Below are positions 36,288 to 45,676 of a DNA stretch of 64,000 nt, one piece after another. The DNA comes from Deltaproteobacteria bacterium (GTDB lineage Bacteria > UBA10199 > JADGCS01), in the NCBI GenBank assembly GCA_024233595.1, contig JACKPK010000008.1, positions 1 through 64,000 of the forward strand, given 5' to 3'. The notes under the pieces were generated by a model. That model had not been told where the DNA came from, did no database searches, and was given only the letters and a program-made list of their open reading frames with translations. The translations under genes and the position numbers were made by a program. Within the stretch, counting starts at the first letter, position 1. Each line of letters starts with the position of its first letter.

Positions 36288-36864
36288 ATCAATTTTACTG
36301 ATCGATAATTTTGACTCCTTCACCTTCAATTTGGTGCAGTACCTGGGTGAGCTTGGAGCTCAAACCAAAGTAATTCGCAACAACGAATGGAGTAGCGATC
36401 AGATTCAAGAGTTTAAACCTGATGGCATTGTGATTTCGCCTGGGCCATGCACGCCTGATGAAGCCGGTATTTCGGTTGAAGTGGTGCAAAAATTTGGTGC
36501 ATCGATTCCCATCTTGGGTGTGTGCTTGGGGCACCAGAGCATTGGGCAAGCCTATGGTGGCAAAGTGATTCGCGCGCCAGAAATCATGCATGGCAAAACC
36601 AGCAAGATCACTCACAATAACCAGGGTGTGTTTTGCGGTTTAGAAAATCCTTTTGTGGCAACGCGCTATCACTCTTTGATTGTCGATCAAAAAACATTGC
36701 CAGACTGTTTGGAAATCACCGCGCAGGTTGGCGATTTGATCATGGGCCTTAAACACAAAACGCATCCTGTGCAGGGCGTGCAGTTTCACCCCGAAAGCAT
36801 TCTCACCACAGCGGGGTTAGATCTTCTTAGGAATTTTTTGAATCAAAAGAAAGAAGGCTGTTAA
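36280..36864 (+). CDS. trpG: Anthranilate synthase component II TrpG (glutamine amidotransferase)
   Basis: Supplies ammonia to TrpE; may also serve PabB. 194 residues of class I glutamine amidotransferase: LLIDNFDSFTFNLVQYL, nucleophile Cys in GVCLGHQSIGQAYGG and the His/Glu pair in GVQFHPESI. There is no fused phosphoribosyltransferase. The ATG at 36280 lies within the trpE end, with GAGG upstream; GTG 36268 is an alternative. The stop overlaps the ispD start (TAATG). Confidence 0.95.
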   Translation: MLKSILLIDNFDSFTFNLVQYLGELGAQTKVIRNNEWSSDQIQEFKPDGIVISPGPCTPDEAGISVEVVQKFGASIPILGVCLGHQSIGQAYGGKVIRAPEIMHGKTSKITHNNQGVFCGLENPFVATRYHSLIVDQKTLPDCLEITAQVGDLIMGLKHKTHPVQGVQFHPESILTTAGLDLLRNFLNQKKEGC

Positions 36865-37565
36865 TGGATTCGCAATCGGCATCGATTCACGTGATTTTGC
36901 CCGCGGGTGGTTCTGGCACGCGCTTTGGTGGTAAAACCAAAAAACAATTTTTAGAGATCGCTGGCAAAAGCATTTTGGATCACACCGTGCAAAAATTTTT
37001 ATCGGCGGCGCAAGTCAAAGACATCACCTTGGCTGTGCCGAAAGAATCTGTTCAAGAATTACGTCAACACTGGCAAAACGAGCACCGCGTGCGCGTTGTG
37101 AACGGAGGCTCCAGCAGAGCTGAATCGGTCTACAACGGTTTTTGTTCGATCGACATCACACACCCGCATCAAGTGGTTTTGGTGCACGATGCTGTGCGCC
37201 CTTTGTTGAGTTTAGATCTTATCGACCAGATCGCCAAAGCCACCAGGCAATGGGGAGCGGTTGTGCCTGGTTTACCGGTCACTGACACCATCAAAATCAT
37301 TTCAGAAAAAGGCTTGGTGGTGAACACGCCAAGTCGCAGCAGTTTAAGAGCCATTCAAACACCGCAGGGTTTTCAGGCCGAGGTTTTGCAGAAGGCCTAC
37401 AAAAAAATCACCGAGAGGGCCGCTGCTTATACAGACGAAGCCATGCTTGTGGAGGCTTGTGGCTTTGAGGTGCGCGTGATTGATGGCGAAGAAAATAATT
37501 TTAAAATCACGCGACCCGAAGATTTAGAAAAGGCCGAAAAATTATTACAGGAGTGGGGAACATGA
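36864..37565 (+). CDS. ispD: 2-C-methyl-D-erythritol 4-phosphate cytidylyltransferase IspD
   Basis: MEP-pathway enzyme making CDP-ME. 233 residues with the nucleotide-binding start LPAGGSGTRFGGKTKKQF, GGSSRAESVYNGF, VLVHDAVRPL and TPQGFQAEVLQKAY, TDEAMLVEA. Coupled to trpG and, by a four-base overlap, to ispF, the usual partner. Confidence 0.96.
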   Translation: MDSQSASIHVILPAGGSGTRFGGKTKKQFLEIAGKSILDHTVQKFLSAAQVKDITLAVPKESVQELRQHWQNEHRVRVVNGGSSRAESVYNGFCSIDITHPHQVVLVHDAVRPLLSLDLIDQIAKATRQWGAVVPGLPVTDTIKIISEKGLVVNTPSRSSLRAIQTPQGFQAEVLQKAYKKITERAAAYTDEAMLVEACGFEVRVIDGEENNFKITRPEDLEKAEKLLQEWGT

Positions 37566-38043
37566 CAAACTTTCGCATTGGACAAGGTTACGATGTGCAT
37601 CAATTTGCAAACGAACGCCCATGTATCATTGGTGGTGTGACATTTGATCACCCGCAAGGCTTGGCGGGACACTCCGATGCCGACGTGCTTTTGCACGCCA
37701 TTTGTGATGCTTTTTTGGGCGCGATCAACGCAGGCGACATTGGTGACCATTTTCCACCCGGCGACCCGGCCTGGAAGAATGCTGATTCCAAAAAATTACT
37801 CACGGCCTGTTACGATATGGTCAAAGCAAAAGGCTTTGCGTTGGGCAATTTGGACAGCACAATTATTTGCGAAGCGCCAAAAATAAAAAAACGGCGCGCT
37901 GAGATCAGACAAGGATTGCGGGCTTGCTGGGCGTAGAGGAAGATGTTATTTCGATCAAAAGCCACCACGGAAGAAAAATGGGATTCACTGGCCGAAGAGG
38001 GCATTAAAGCCCGTTAGCCACTGTACTGATCAAGAAAGCCTGA
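37562..38043 (+). pseudogene. ispF: 2-C-methylerythritol 2,4-cyclodiphosphate synthase IspF, frameshifted 3' end
   Basis: MEP-pathway cyclase. The first 115 residues are clean and show the metal ligands in GYDVHQF and GHSDADVLLHAICDA, GDIGDHFPPGD and NLDSTIICEAPKI. After about 37905 the frame breaks, but VEEDVISIKAT and EEGIKA, then LIKKA, can be read in other frames to a TGA at 38041. The gene is normally essential, and nothing else in the window could replace it. The indels are therefore more likely consensus errors than decay. Confidence 0.85.
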
Positions 38044-38045
38044 CT

Positions 38046-39444
38046 ATGAATTGTTTAAAAAATTTACAACACGCTCAACAGAGAAAAAAGAAGATTTTAA
38101 ACCGCTTAAAGAAGGTCATGTGGGCATGTACGCCTGTGGAGTGACCGTTTACGATTACTGTCATCTTGGTCACGCGTTCGCTCATCACATTCGATTTTCT
38201 TCACCGCGCTCAAGCATTTGCTGGCGCTGTGACTGTTCGTAATTTTACCGACATCGACGATAAAAATCATTCAACGCAGTAACGAACAAACATTGCACAG
38301 CAGGAACTGACCACAAAATTCATTGATGCCTTAACGAGGACACACCGCTGCTTTTGGGCATGATCAAAACCCACGCACGAACTCCAGTTACGGATAATAT
38401 CCAAGAGATCATCGCGGTGATCAAAGGCTTGGAAGAAAGGCTTGGCTTATCAGGTGGGCGGCGATGTTTTTTACAGCGTTCGTGATTTTGATGGCTATGG
38501 CAAACTTTCTGGCAAGACATTGAAGACCTTGAAAGTGGCGCGCGCGTTGGGGTCATGGAATCCAAACGCGATCCCTTGGATTTTGCTTTGTGGAAGGCGT
38601 CTAAGCCAGGTGAGCCCAAGTGGGAATCGCCTTGGGGAGAAGGGCGTCCGGGTTGGCACATTGAGTGTTCGGCCATGAGCATGCGCTACCTTGAGCAAAC
38701 CTTTGATATTCATGGCGGTGGCCGCGACTTGATTTTTCCGCATCACGAAAAAACGAAATCGCACAATCTGAAGGCTGCACAGGCAAACCCTTTGCCAAAT
38801 ACTGGGTGCACAATGGCTTTGTGAACATCAACGCCGAAAAAATGAGCAAGTCTTTGGGGAACTTTTTAACGATTCGCGACATCCTTAAAGAGTACTTACG
38901 CGTTGAGGTGATTCGTCTTTTGTTTTGAGCGCGCATTACCGTTCGCCTTTGATTACACTCGATCAAACATCTACGACGCGGCCCGGGCTTGGAGCGCTTT
39001 TTTATTTACAAAAGAACGTTTAGAAAACTTTTGTGGCAGCAAAAGAATCAGCTTCCACATTGATCAAAATTTTTCTGAAATCACAAATTACAAAGTGGAG
39101 TCTTTTGATGAAGCGCTTTGCGATGATTTTAATTCAGCCAAAGCGTGGTGGGCGCTGCTTTTTGAATGGGTGCGTATTTTGAATAAAGCGCTCGATGAAA
39201 AACAATTTGGCTTTGGCGGATGCCGAATCCTTTTTTGCACCACCAAAACAACAGTAAACAGTGCTGGGTATTTTTGAAGCCTGGCGCAAGATTACGGAGC
39301 TTTTTAAACAAAAAGTCACAGCTAAAGGTGGATTATCAGAAGAGCAAATCGGCCCTGATCGAAGAGCGCGTTTCAAGCCAAGGCGAGCAAAACTTTGTAC
39401 GTGCCGATGAAATTCGTGATGAGCTGGCGGCATTCAGCCGGTAA
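38046..39444 (+). pseudogene. cysS: Cysteinyl-tRNA synthetase CysS, multiply frameshifted
   Basis: Charges tRNA-Cys; essential. All class I landmarks can be read across the frames: MYACGVTVYDYCHLGHA (zinc Cys and HIGH-like motif), FTDIDDKI, WHIECSAMSM, FDIHGGGRDLIFPHHE (zinc ligands) and EKMSKSLGNF (KMSKS), ending NFVRADEIRDELA. At least ten frame changes occur over 1.4 kb, with total length about right for the family. It begins 2 bases after ispF. Conserved protein sequence with scattered indels suggests a noisy consensus. Confidence 0.85.
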
Positions 39445-39483
39445 AGATCAGCCCGGTGGCAAACCACCGGAGGTTGGGTAATG

Positions 39484-40035
39484 CTAGCCCTCAGAAAATT
39501 CCACAGCCAAGTTTTTGTGCGAATCAACACAAATTTGGGTGAGACTGGCTTTGCAGTGATTTTGTCCAAACATGACCAAATAAAAAATTAATGGATTTCC
39601 AGCGTTTTGGCAAATGCCTTTAGCCAAGTTTCTGTGTCGTCTGGGTCTTGGTTTTAACAGCCAAGGCGATTGAGGATCCGGTGCACGTGCACATCCACAC
39701 AAATTCCAGGCAGATCAAAAGCCCCCAGTTAAAAACCAAGTTAGCGGTTTTACGGCCCACACCTGGCAGCAATGAGTTGCTCAAGGCTAGATTTCTGCCT
39801 TGTTCTTAAATAAAATCTCTGCCATGCTTTTCATTTGCTTACCTTGGTTTTGTAAAAAGCCAGCAGGGTAAAGGGCCTTTTCTATTTTTTAGACAAAGGC
39901 GTTTTTTATGTGCTGCTATGTGGGATGATTTTAAAAACCTTTCGGTGGTTTCGGTGGTTTGATCGCGCGCAAGCTATTGATGATGGTAATAATTACCAGG
40001 CGTAAGCACGCTCCCTGAATTGACGAAAACCCACG
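39484..40035 (-). pseudogene. nth: Endonuclease III-like DNA glycosylase, frameshifted
   Basis: Removes oxidised pyrimidines and cuts AP sites. The helix-hairpin-helix LPGVGRKTANLV and the catalytic-Asp segment GICVDVHVHRILNRLG are clear. An upstream KQMKSMAEIL and the Cys-containing C-terminal region (FGQNHCKASL, ending AVEFSEG) follow. Several indels split it into short frames. The N-terminal limit is uncertain. Confidence 0.65.
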
Positions 40036-40040
40036 CGCAG

Positions 40041-40553
40041 CTAATTCGGAAAACGTAAGTAGGGTAAAAGTTCTTGTGATTTTCTTAAGGCTCGAAAATA
40101 AAAAAGCGGCCAATTCGGATCTTTTAGCCCATGATTTTGATCAAGGTACTTTAAAATGGAATCAATGTAACAGGAAAAGTCTTCAAGCTCTGTTTTTGGC
40201 TTTGTGTAAAAGGGCATGGTCAATTTGATCACATGTGACCAAAGATGCGTAAACCAGCTAGATTTTGGAAGGATTGCAGTTTGTTTTCGGAATGACTTTA
40301 GCTTTGGCTAGTTTTGCAAAAATGTCGCGATACCCAGTTGGTTCCTCCTAAGTTTAAATTGGGTCGCCAAATGAGAACCAACCAACATGGCTTCAATGCA
40401 AATGTGTAATAAACGCTCTGCTGCGAGCAGCAAGCCTCTTCTGATTCCAAAAATTTTTTTCTGAGATAACTGGGCATATTGCTCAAGTTTTTTCAACTAC
40501 CTCTTAATCCGCGCTAACTTAGATTGCAGGGTTTGTTTGTTAATAGGAGACAT
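40041..40553 (-). pseudogene. hepT: HepT-like RNase toxin (DUF86), frameshifted
   Basis: HEPN-domain protein. Readable blocks are MSPINKQTLQSKLARIKR, LAAERLLHICIEAMLVGSHL (the helix ending IEA..GSH typical of DUF86), an R-x3-H RNase-type motif (RIFGHM, near 40240) and YTKPKTELEDFSCYIDSILK. Two or three indels interrupt it. It starts just after the mntA-like gene on the same strand, the canonical MntA-HepT pair in which MntA AMPylates and silences HepT. Confidence 0.65.
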
Positions 40554-40555
40554 TC

Positions 40556-40955
40556 TTATTCTTTCCTCAGTTTAGAATCGTAATATTTTGCCGCAGGTAA
40601 TTTGTATCAAGGTATTCTCTGGTGGTGAGGTAACGAAACTCGACGTCATCTTCTTCGCTTTGCATGAATAAACAAACACGGTTGCTAATCACACATTCAT
40701 TTTAAGTAAAGGACTGGCAAAAGGATCTAAATCGACAAAATCAATTCTTGTTCTGGGAATAGATCATAAAATAAAAGATTCGTTGATTTGCAATTTTACA
40801 ATCGGTTCCTTGCCACAAAAAGCCAAATCCATCACTGTTTTTGTCACTTTTGATCTTTGCCAAAGAACCATGCAACATAAAAGACATAGCGAAGCTTTGC
40901 AAAGCATCCTTTAGGATTCAGTCTTTTTTAAAAATTCAGATCGAGCGATTTTCAC
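40556..40955 (-). pseudogene. mntA: MntA-like nucleotidyltransferase antitoxin, frameshifted
   Basis: Pieces in different frames give MKIARSEFLKKTES-like N-terminus, then LHGSLAKDQKSDKNSD and a DLAF end (the GSx10DxD nucleotidyltransferase signature), NESFILRSIPRTRIDFVDLD and REYLDTNYL, then KYYDSKLRKE. GTG at 40953-40955 is the probable start and TAA at 40556 the stop, three bases before hepT. About 130 residues. fumC ends 34 bases upstream. The motif assignment needs two frame corrections, hence moderate confidence. Confidence 0.55.
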
Positions 40956-40988
40956 AAAGAAGCTTCCAAAAAGCGAAACAACAGGCAA

Positions 40989-42388
40989 TCAAGAGCTTGT
41001 TATGCTTTTTAGCCTTGTCATTTTCTCCGGCAATATACCGCGGCGTCGAGTCTGGCACTGGAGCAAGCCCAACCAAAACAAGATTCTTTTGAGTGTCATG
41101 TGTCGCGTGCGTGATGAGCAATTTTAGCCGCGTTGTCGTAACCAACCTTTTGGCGCCAAAGCTGTCACCAGCATGAGTGAGTTGTTAAGGTGATCTTGCA
41201 CGCGTTCTTTATTGACCTGAATGCCAACCACCATTTTTGTGCGGAAGGCGCGGCAAAGCGTCTCCAAATGGTGGTGATGGAATGAAGCGTTGTGTAACAT
41301 AACAGGTTTGAAAACATTGAGTTCAAAATTGCCCTGTGCCAGCAAAACCAATAGCGGCGTCGTTGCCCAAAACTGCACGCAAACTATGGTCATGGCTTCT
41401 CTGCACTGTGTGGGGTTCACTTTGCCTGGCATGATCGAAGAGCCTGTCTGTTTTCGGGAAGAGACAATTCACCCAAGCCACAACGTGGACCAGAAGCCAG
41501 CCAGCGGATGTCGTTGGTTTTCGGCGAGCGCATTAAGCCAAAACGCGAAGCGAACTCACTAAAGGCCACGGCGATCGTGACAAGCCAAGGCGGCAGCAAA
41601 TTTGTTTTCGGCACTGCTAAAAGGCAGACCGGTGATGTTGGCAATTTGAGCCGCTGCTTTTTTGGCAAAATCAGGGTGCGAGTTTAAACCTGTGCCAACA
41701 GCGGTTCCGCCCAACGCCAAAGGATAAAGACCTCGGTGTTGTGTTCGATTTCCTTAAGAGCAAATTGCAATTGTGAAACCCAGCCAGAAAATTCTTGTCC
41801 CATGGTTAAAGGAACTGCGTCTTGCAAATGCGTGCGGCCGATTTTAACAATGTCGTTGAACTCGGCGCGTTTGGCATCCAAGGCTGTGATGAGTTCTTGC
41901 ACTTGTGGGATGAGTTTAGACTTAACAGCTTCTACTGTGGCAATGTGCATGGCTGTTGGGAAAGTGTCGTTAGAGCTTTGCGACATGTTCACGTGATCGT
42001 TTGGGTGAATTGGTTTTTTGCTGCCCAGCTCACCACCAGCAATTTGAATGGCGCGGTTCGCAATGACTTCGTTGGAGTTCATGTTGGATTGCGTGCCACT
42101 GCCAGTTTGCCAAACACGCAAAGGGAACTCGGCGTCCCATTTGCCTTCAATGACTTCGTCTGCAGCTTTGGTGATTAAATCGCATTTTTCGTTATCGAGT
42201 TTTCCTAAATCTTTGTTTGTGAGAGCAGCTGCTTTTTTAAGAATGCCGAAGGCACGCACAGCTTCGCGTGGCATGATGTCTTTTCCGATATCAAAGTTTT
42301 CGAGGAACGCGTTTGAGCGCCCCAGTTGTTGTGCAGGAACGGCAATTTCGCCCATGCTGTCTTTTTTTTCGATTCTTGCTTCTGTCAT
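40989..42388 (-). pseudogene. fumC: Class II fumarase FumC, frameshifted in the C-terminal half
   Basis: Hydrates fumarate to malate (TCA cycle). Residues 1-228 are intact: VWQTGSGTQSNMNSNEV, HPNDHVNMSQSSNDTFPTAM and GRTHLQDAVPLTMGQEF. Beyond 41700 the frame shifts, but VNPTQCREAMT (near the substrate loop), FELNVFKPVMLHN and NNSLMLVTALAPK, then PEKM, are readable to a TGA at 40989. The total of about 465 codons matches the family. ATG 42386-42388, just after the CBS gene. Confidence 0.88.
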
Positions 42389-42391
42389 GAT

Positions 42392-42839
42392 TTACTCCTG
42401 TTTTGATAAAAATACAACGGCCTGAGCAAGGTCTCTTAAAGATAAAATTCCGATGATGTTCTCGTCTTTTTTGGTTTTGACAATGGGAAGGTGTCGGATG
42501 TTGTGGTCAACCATCAGGCAAAGGCTTGCCATTGGCGGTGGCTGTGATGGTGATGAGGCCAACGCTCATGATCTCGCTGGACCTTTTTTCATCGAATTCA
42601 AAGCGCTCAAAAGCGTATTCTTTGACCACATCACGCTCAGACACCAAGCCATAACGTTTGCCGTCTTGCACCAGTAAACAACCGATGTTTTGTCGGTTCA
42701 TGATTTCGACAGCCTCTTGCACCGTGATGCTTCCAGAAACAGTCACGACATTTTGTGACGAACTTACTAATGGGGCTGTCCAGAAGTTTTGAAAAGATCG
42801 AGTCATTGCGGGTTTTTCTAACAAGCTGGGGTGATTCAT
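42392..42839 (-). pseudogene. Two-CBS-domain protein, one frameshift
   Basis: Small protein of tandem CBS motifs that bind adenine nucleotides. First CBS: VVTVSGSITVQEAVEIMNRQ, IGCLLVQDGKRYGLVSERDV. Second: MSVGLITITATA, then after a one-base shift at about 42520 MVDHNIRHLPIV and ENIIGILSLRDLAQAV. The stop TAA is three bases before the fumC ATG, so the two are coupled. Partner enzyme is unknown. Confidence 0.75.
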
Positions 42840-42846
42840 AAAATTG

Positions 42847-42876
42847 AAAAAAAGGCGCCATGTAATGGGCGCCTTC
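42847..42876 (-). terminator. Rho-independent terminator after dnaK
   Basis: On the minus strand AAGGCGCC, an eight-base loop and GGCGCCTT form a perfect 8-bp stem followed by T-rich sequence. It separates dnaK from the CBS-fumC unit. Confidence 0.85.
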
Positions 42877-44823
42877 TTAGGTAAGAATAGGGGATTTAGT
42901 CTTAGACTCTTCGAACTCGCATCAACGATATCGCTCGTCTTTTGGTTTCGGCTGAGTCTTGCTGAGCTCCCGGCATCAGCGCCCGCATTTGCGTCGCCAC
43001 CAGCAGCAGCTTGTTGTTCTTTTTGTAAAGAACTCCCGCCAATCTTAACGGCAGCTTGTTGAAGCCTTCATCGCCAGCTGCTTTTGATTTTATCAGCATC
43101 GGCTGATTCCAAAGCATCCTTAGCGGCCTTGATTTTGTTCGATGTTTTTCACATCGCCTTCAGGAAGCTTGGCTTTTGTTTTCGTCTGCTTTTTTCAACC
43201 CTCGTAAACCAAAGACTCCTGTTTTGTTTTTGGTTTCGATGGTTTCACGCTTTTTCTTATTCTCGGTCGTGCGATTCTTGGCATCGTTCACCATTTTGTC
43301 GATATCGTCTTTTAGAAAGATTTGATCCGCTGTGATGGTGGATTTTTGTTTTGTTGGTGGTTTTGTCGATTGCAGTGATATTCACAATGCCGTTGGCATC
43401 AATGTCGAAAAGTCACTTCAACTTGCGGCACACCACGTGGTGCAGGAGGAATGCCATCTAAATGAAAGCGTCCCAAGGAGCGGTTGTCTGTTGACATATC
43501 GCGCTCACCTTGCAGAACGTGAACTTCTACGGAAGTTTGATTGTCCGCCGCGGTTGAGAACACCTGCGATTTTTTAACTGGGATGGTTGTGTTGCGGTCG
43601 ATGATTTTTGTGAACACACCACCTAAAGTTTCGATTCCCAAAGAAAGCGGGGTCACATCCAAAAGCAACATGTCTTTGACATCGCCAGAAAGAACGCCAC
43701 CCTGAACAGCTGCGCCAGAGGCAACAACTTCGTCGGGGTTCACGCCCATGTGCGGGTCTTTGCCAAAGAATTTTTTCACTTCTTCGCGAATCTTAGGCAT
43801 ACGAGTCTGACCACCAACCAAAATCACTTCGTTGATGTCAGAAGCTTTTTTGCCAGCATCTTTTAGACACGCTTCGACTGGTTTGAACGAACGCGTGATG
43901 ATGTCAGCACAAAGCGATTCCAATTTGGAACGCGACATTTTGAGGTTTAAATGCTTTGGACCAGAGGCATCGGCTGTGAGGAAGGGCAGATTGATTTCTG
44001 TTTCCATAGCGGAAGAGAGTTCGATCTTGGCCTTTTCAGCGGCTTCTTTAAGACGTTGCAACACCATTTTGTCTTGGCTGACATCAACGCCTTGGTCTTT
44101 TTTGAATTCTTCGATGAGGTGACCAATGATGATCTGGTCGATGTTATCACCACCAAGGTGCGTGTCACCATTTGTGGCCACAACCTCAACAACGTTGTCG
44201 CCAACTTCAAGGATCGAGATATCAAATGTACCGCCACCAAAATCGTAAACCGCGATGAGCTCGTTGGTCTTTTTGTCTAGACCATAGGCCAAAGCAGCGG
44301 CTGTTGGTTCGTTGATGATACGTTTGACTTCGAGGCCAGCAATTTTACCAGCGTCTTTTGTTGCTTGGCGTTGGGCATCGTTAAAATAAGCCGGAACAGT
44401 GATCACGGCACCTGTGACTTTTTCGCCCAGGTAATCTTCAGCGGCGCTCTTGAGCTTGATCAAAATCTTTGCCGAGATTTCTTCGGGAGACATGATTTTG
44501 CCGTCGATATCAACCGCGGCACCACCACTTTTGTGGGCAACCACTTTGTAAGGAACAAGGCTGATTTCTTCAGGCACTTCTTCTTTACGACGACCCATGA
44601 AGCGTTTGATCGAGTAAATTGTTTTTTCAGGGTTGGTGATGGCCTGACGCTTGGCAACCTGACCAACGAGCGTTTCGCCATCTTTGGAAAAAGCCACCAC
44701 ACTTGGGGTGGTGCGGTTTCCTTCTTGGTTAGCGATCACCTTGGGCTCAGATCCTTCCATGATGGCCACCACAGAGTTGGTTGTTCCAAGGTCGATCCCA
44801 ATGATCTTTTCTTTCTTCGACAT
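42877..44823 (-). pseudogene. dnaK: Hsp70 chaperone DnaK, C-terminal part frameshifted
   Basis: The first 470 residues (44823-43400) are intact: IGIDLGTTNSVVAIMEG, VPAYFNDAQRQATKDAGKIA, INEPTAAALAYG, DFGGGTFDISIL and the substrate-domain start LLLDVTPLSLGIETLGG. Past about 43400 the reading frame breaks repeatedly, yet DANGIVNITA-like sequence, and an acidic tail ending near 42880 can be traced. ATG follows AAGGAG at seven bases. I saw no CIRCE operator upstream. A living bacterium should have an intact copy, so consensus error is likely. The exact 3' end is uncertain. Confidence 0.9.
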
Positions 44824-44985
44824 TTTAAAACTCCTTATAATTCAAATACTTTGGCCTTTTTCGGCCCTATGGATTCATAGATAAGAGGGGATTTTCGACT
44901 GTCAACCCCAGTAAATTCATAAATAAATTAATTGTGGTCTCTACACCCCAACTGTGTTAAATTGTTGATATTGGGTAAAGTTTTT

Positions 44986-45651
44986 ATGGTCGAACGTGTT
45001 CCAAAAACCGAATTAAACGCCAATACCTATCGTGTTGACGAATCCAAAGACGCCACTGACGATCAATCTGGCAATCAGCAGAGTCAGGATCAAGAGGGCG
45101 GCGAGGGCAAGAGCGATGCTTTTGAGCGTTTAAGCGAGAAAACAAATTGGCAGGTTCTTTTTAACAAGAAGGAACTTTGGCAACGCAACAAAGAGATCAG
45201 CTTGGAAGACGTCGACAAAATTAAGTTTTTGGCGGTGAATCTCAAGAGCAACCCGGCCTTGCTCACCATCCGTCTTTTTCTGGTGGAAGACCAAGTGATC
45301 AGCACCGCTTTTTTAGCTGTGCCCCGAACACTTGCCATGCAGATCAAGGCCCAGGGTGTTGGCTCGCACATTGACCCGCATCTTCTGAGTCAAGATGGCA
45401 AGATCCGTGTCACCCTGCCAGCAGATGACGACATGATGGACGAAGAGATCACGCGCATCACCAACGATCCAAAGGAGAAATCGCTTTCGACAACCTTGCG
45501 CATGCTGGTCCCCCAAAAAAATTGGTGGCAGCGCTTGGGAATACAAGATCCTGTTTCGCACGAAATCAACAAAGAGATCTTGATCATCTACTTAACAGTA
45601 TTGGGACTCGTGTTTGCATTGGGAGCCGTGGGGCTCTTTTTGCGATCTTGA
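44986..45651 (+). CDS. Unknown tail-anchored protein
   Basis: 221 residues from the ATG at 44986; the open frame extends upstream to 44932 but lacks a good start. A Gln/Asp/Gly-rich disordered region (30-55) is followed by a soluble domain (WQVLFNKKELWQRNKEISLE, VNLKSNPALLTIRLFLVED). A single hydrophobic helix at the very C-terminus (IIYLTVLGLVFALGAVGLFL) suggests C-terminal membrane anchoring. I do not recognise the family. It precedes a PEGA kinase by 25 bp and may be part of that signalling unit. Confidence 0.7.
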   Translation: MVERVPKTELNANTYRVDESKDATDDQSGNQQSQDQEGGEGKSDAFERLSEKTNWQVLFNKKELWQRNKEISLEDVDKIKFLAVNLKSNPALLTIRLFLVEDQVISTAFLAVPRTLAMQIKAQGVGSHIDPHLLSQDGKIRVTLPADDDMMDEEITRITNDPKEKSLSTTLRMLVPQKNWWQRLGIQDPVSHEINKEILIIYLTVLGLVFALGAVGLFLRS

Positions 45652-45676
45652 AACAAGACAAGGATTTTGAATCTGT

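Noticed and set aside
40841..41092. Plus-strand ORF of 83 codons
   Set aside because: It lies antisense to the readable mntA start and fumC end, which explain the sequence better.
44824..44985. CIRCE or heat-shock operator upstream of dnaK
   Set aside because: No TTAGCACTC-N9-GAGTGCTAA or convincing partial copy was found.
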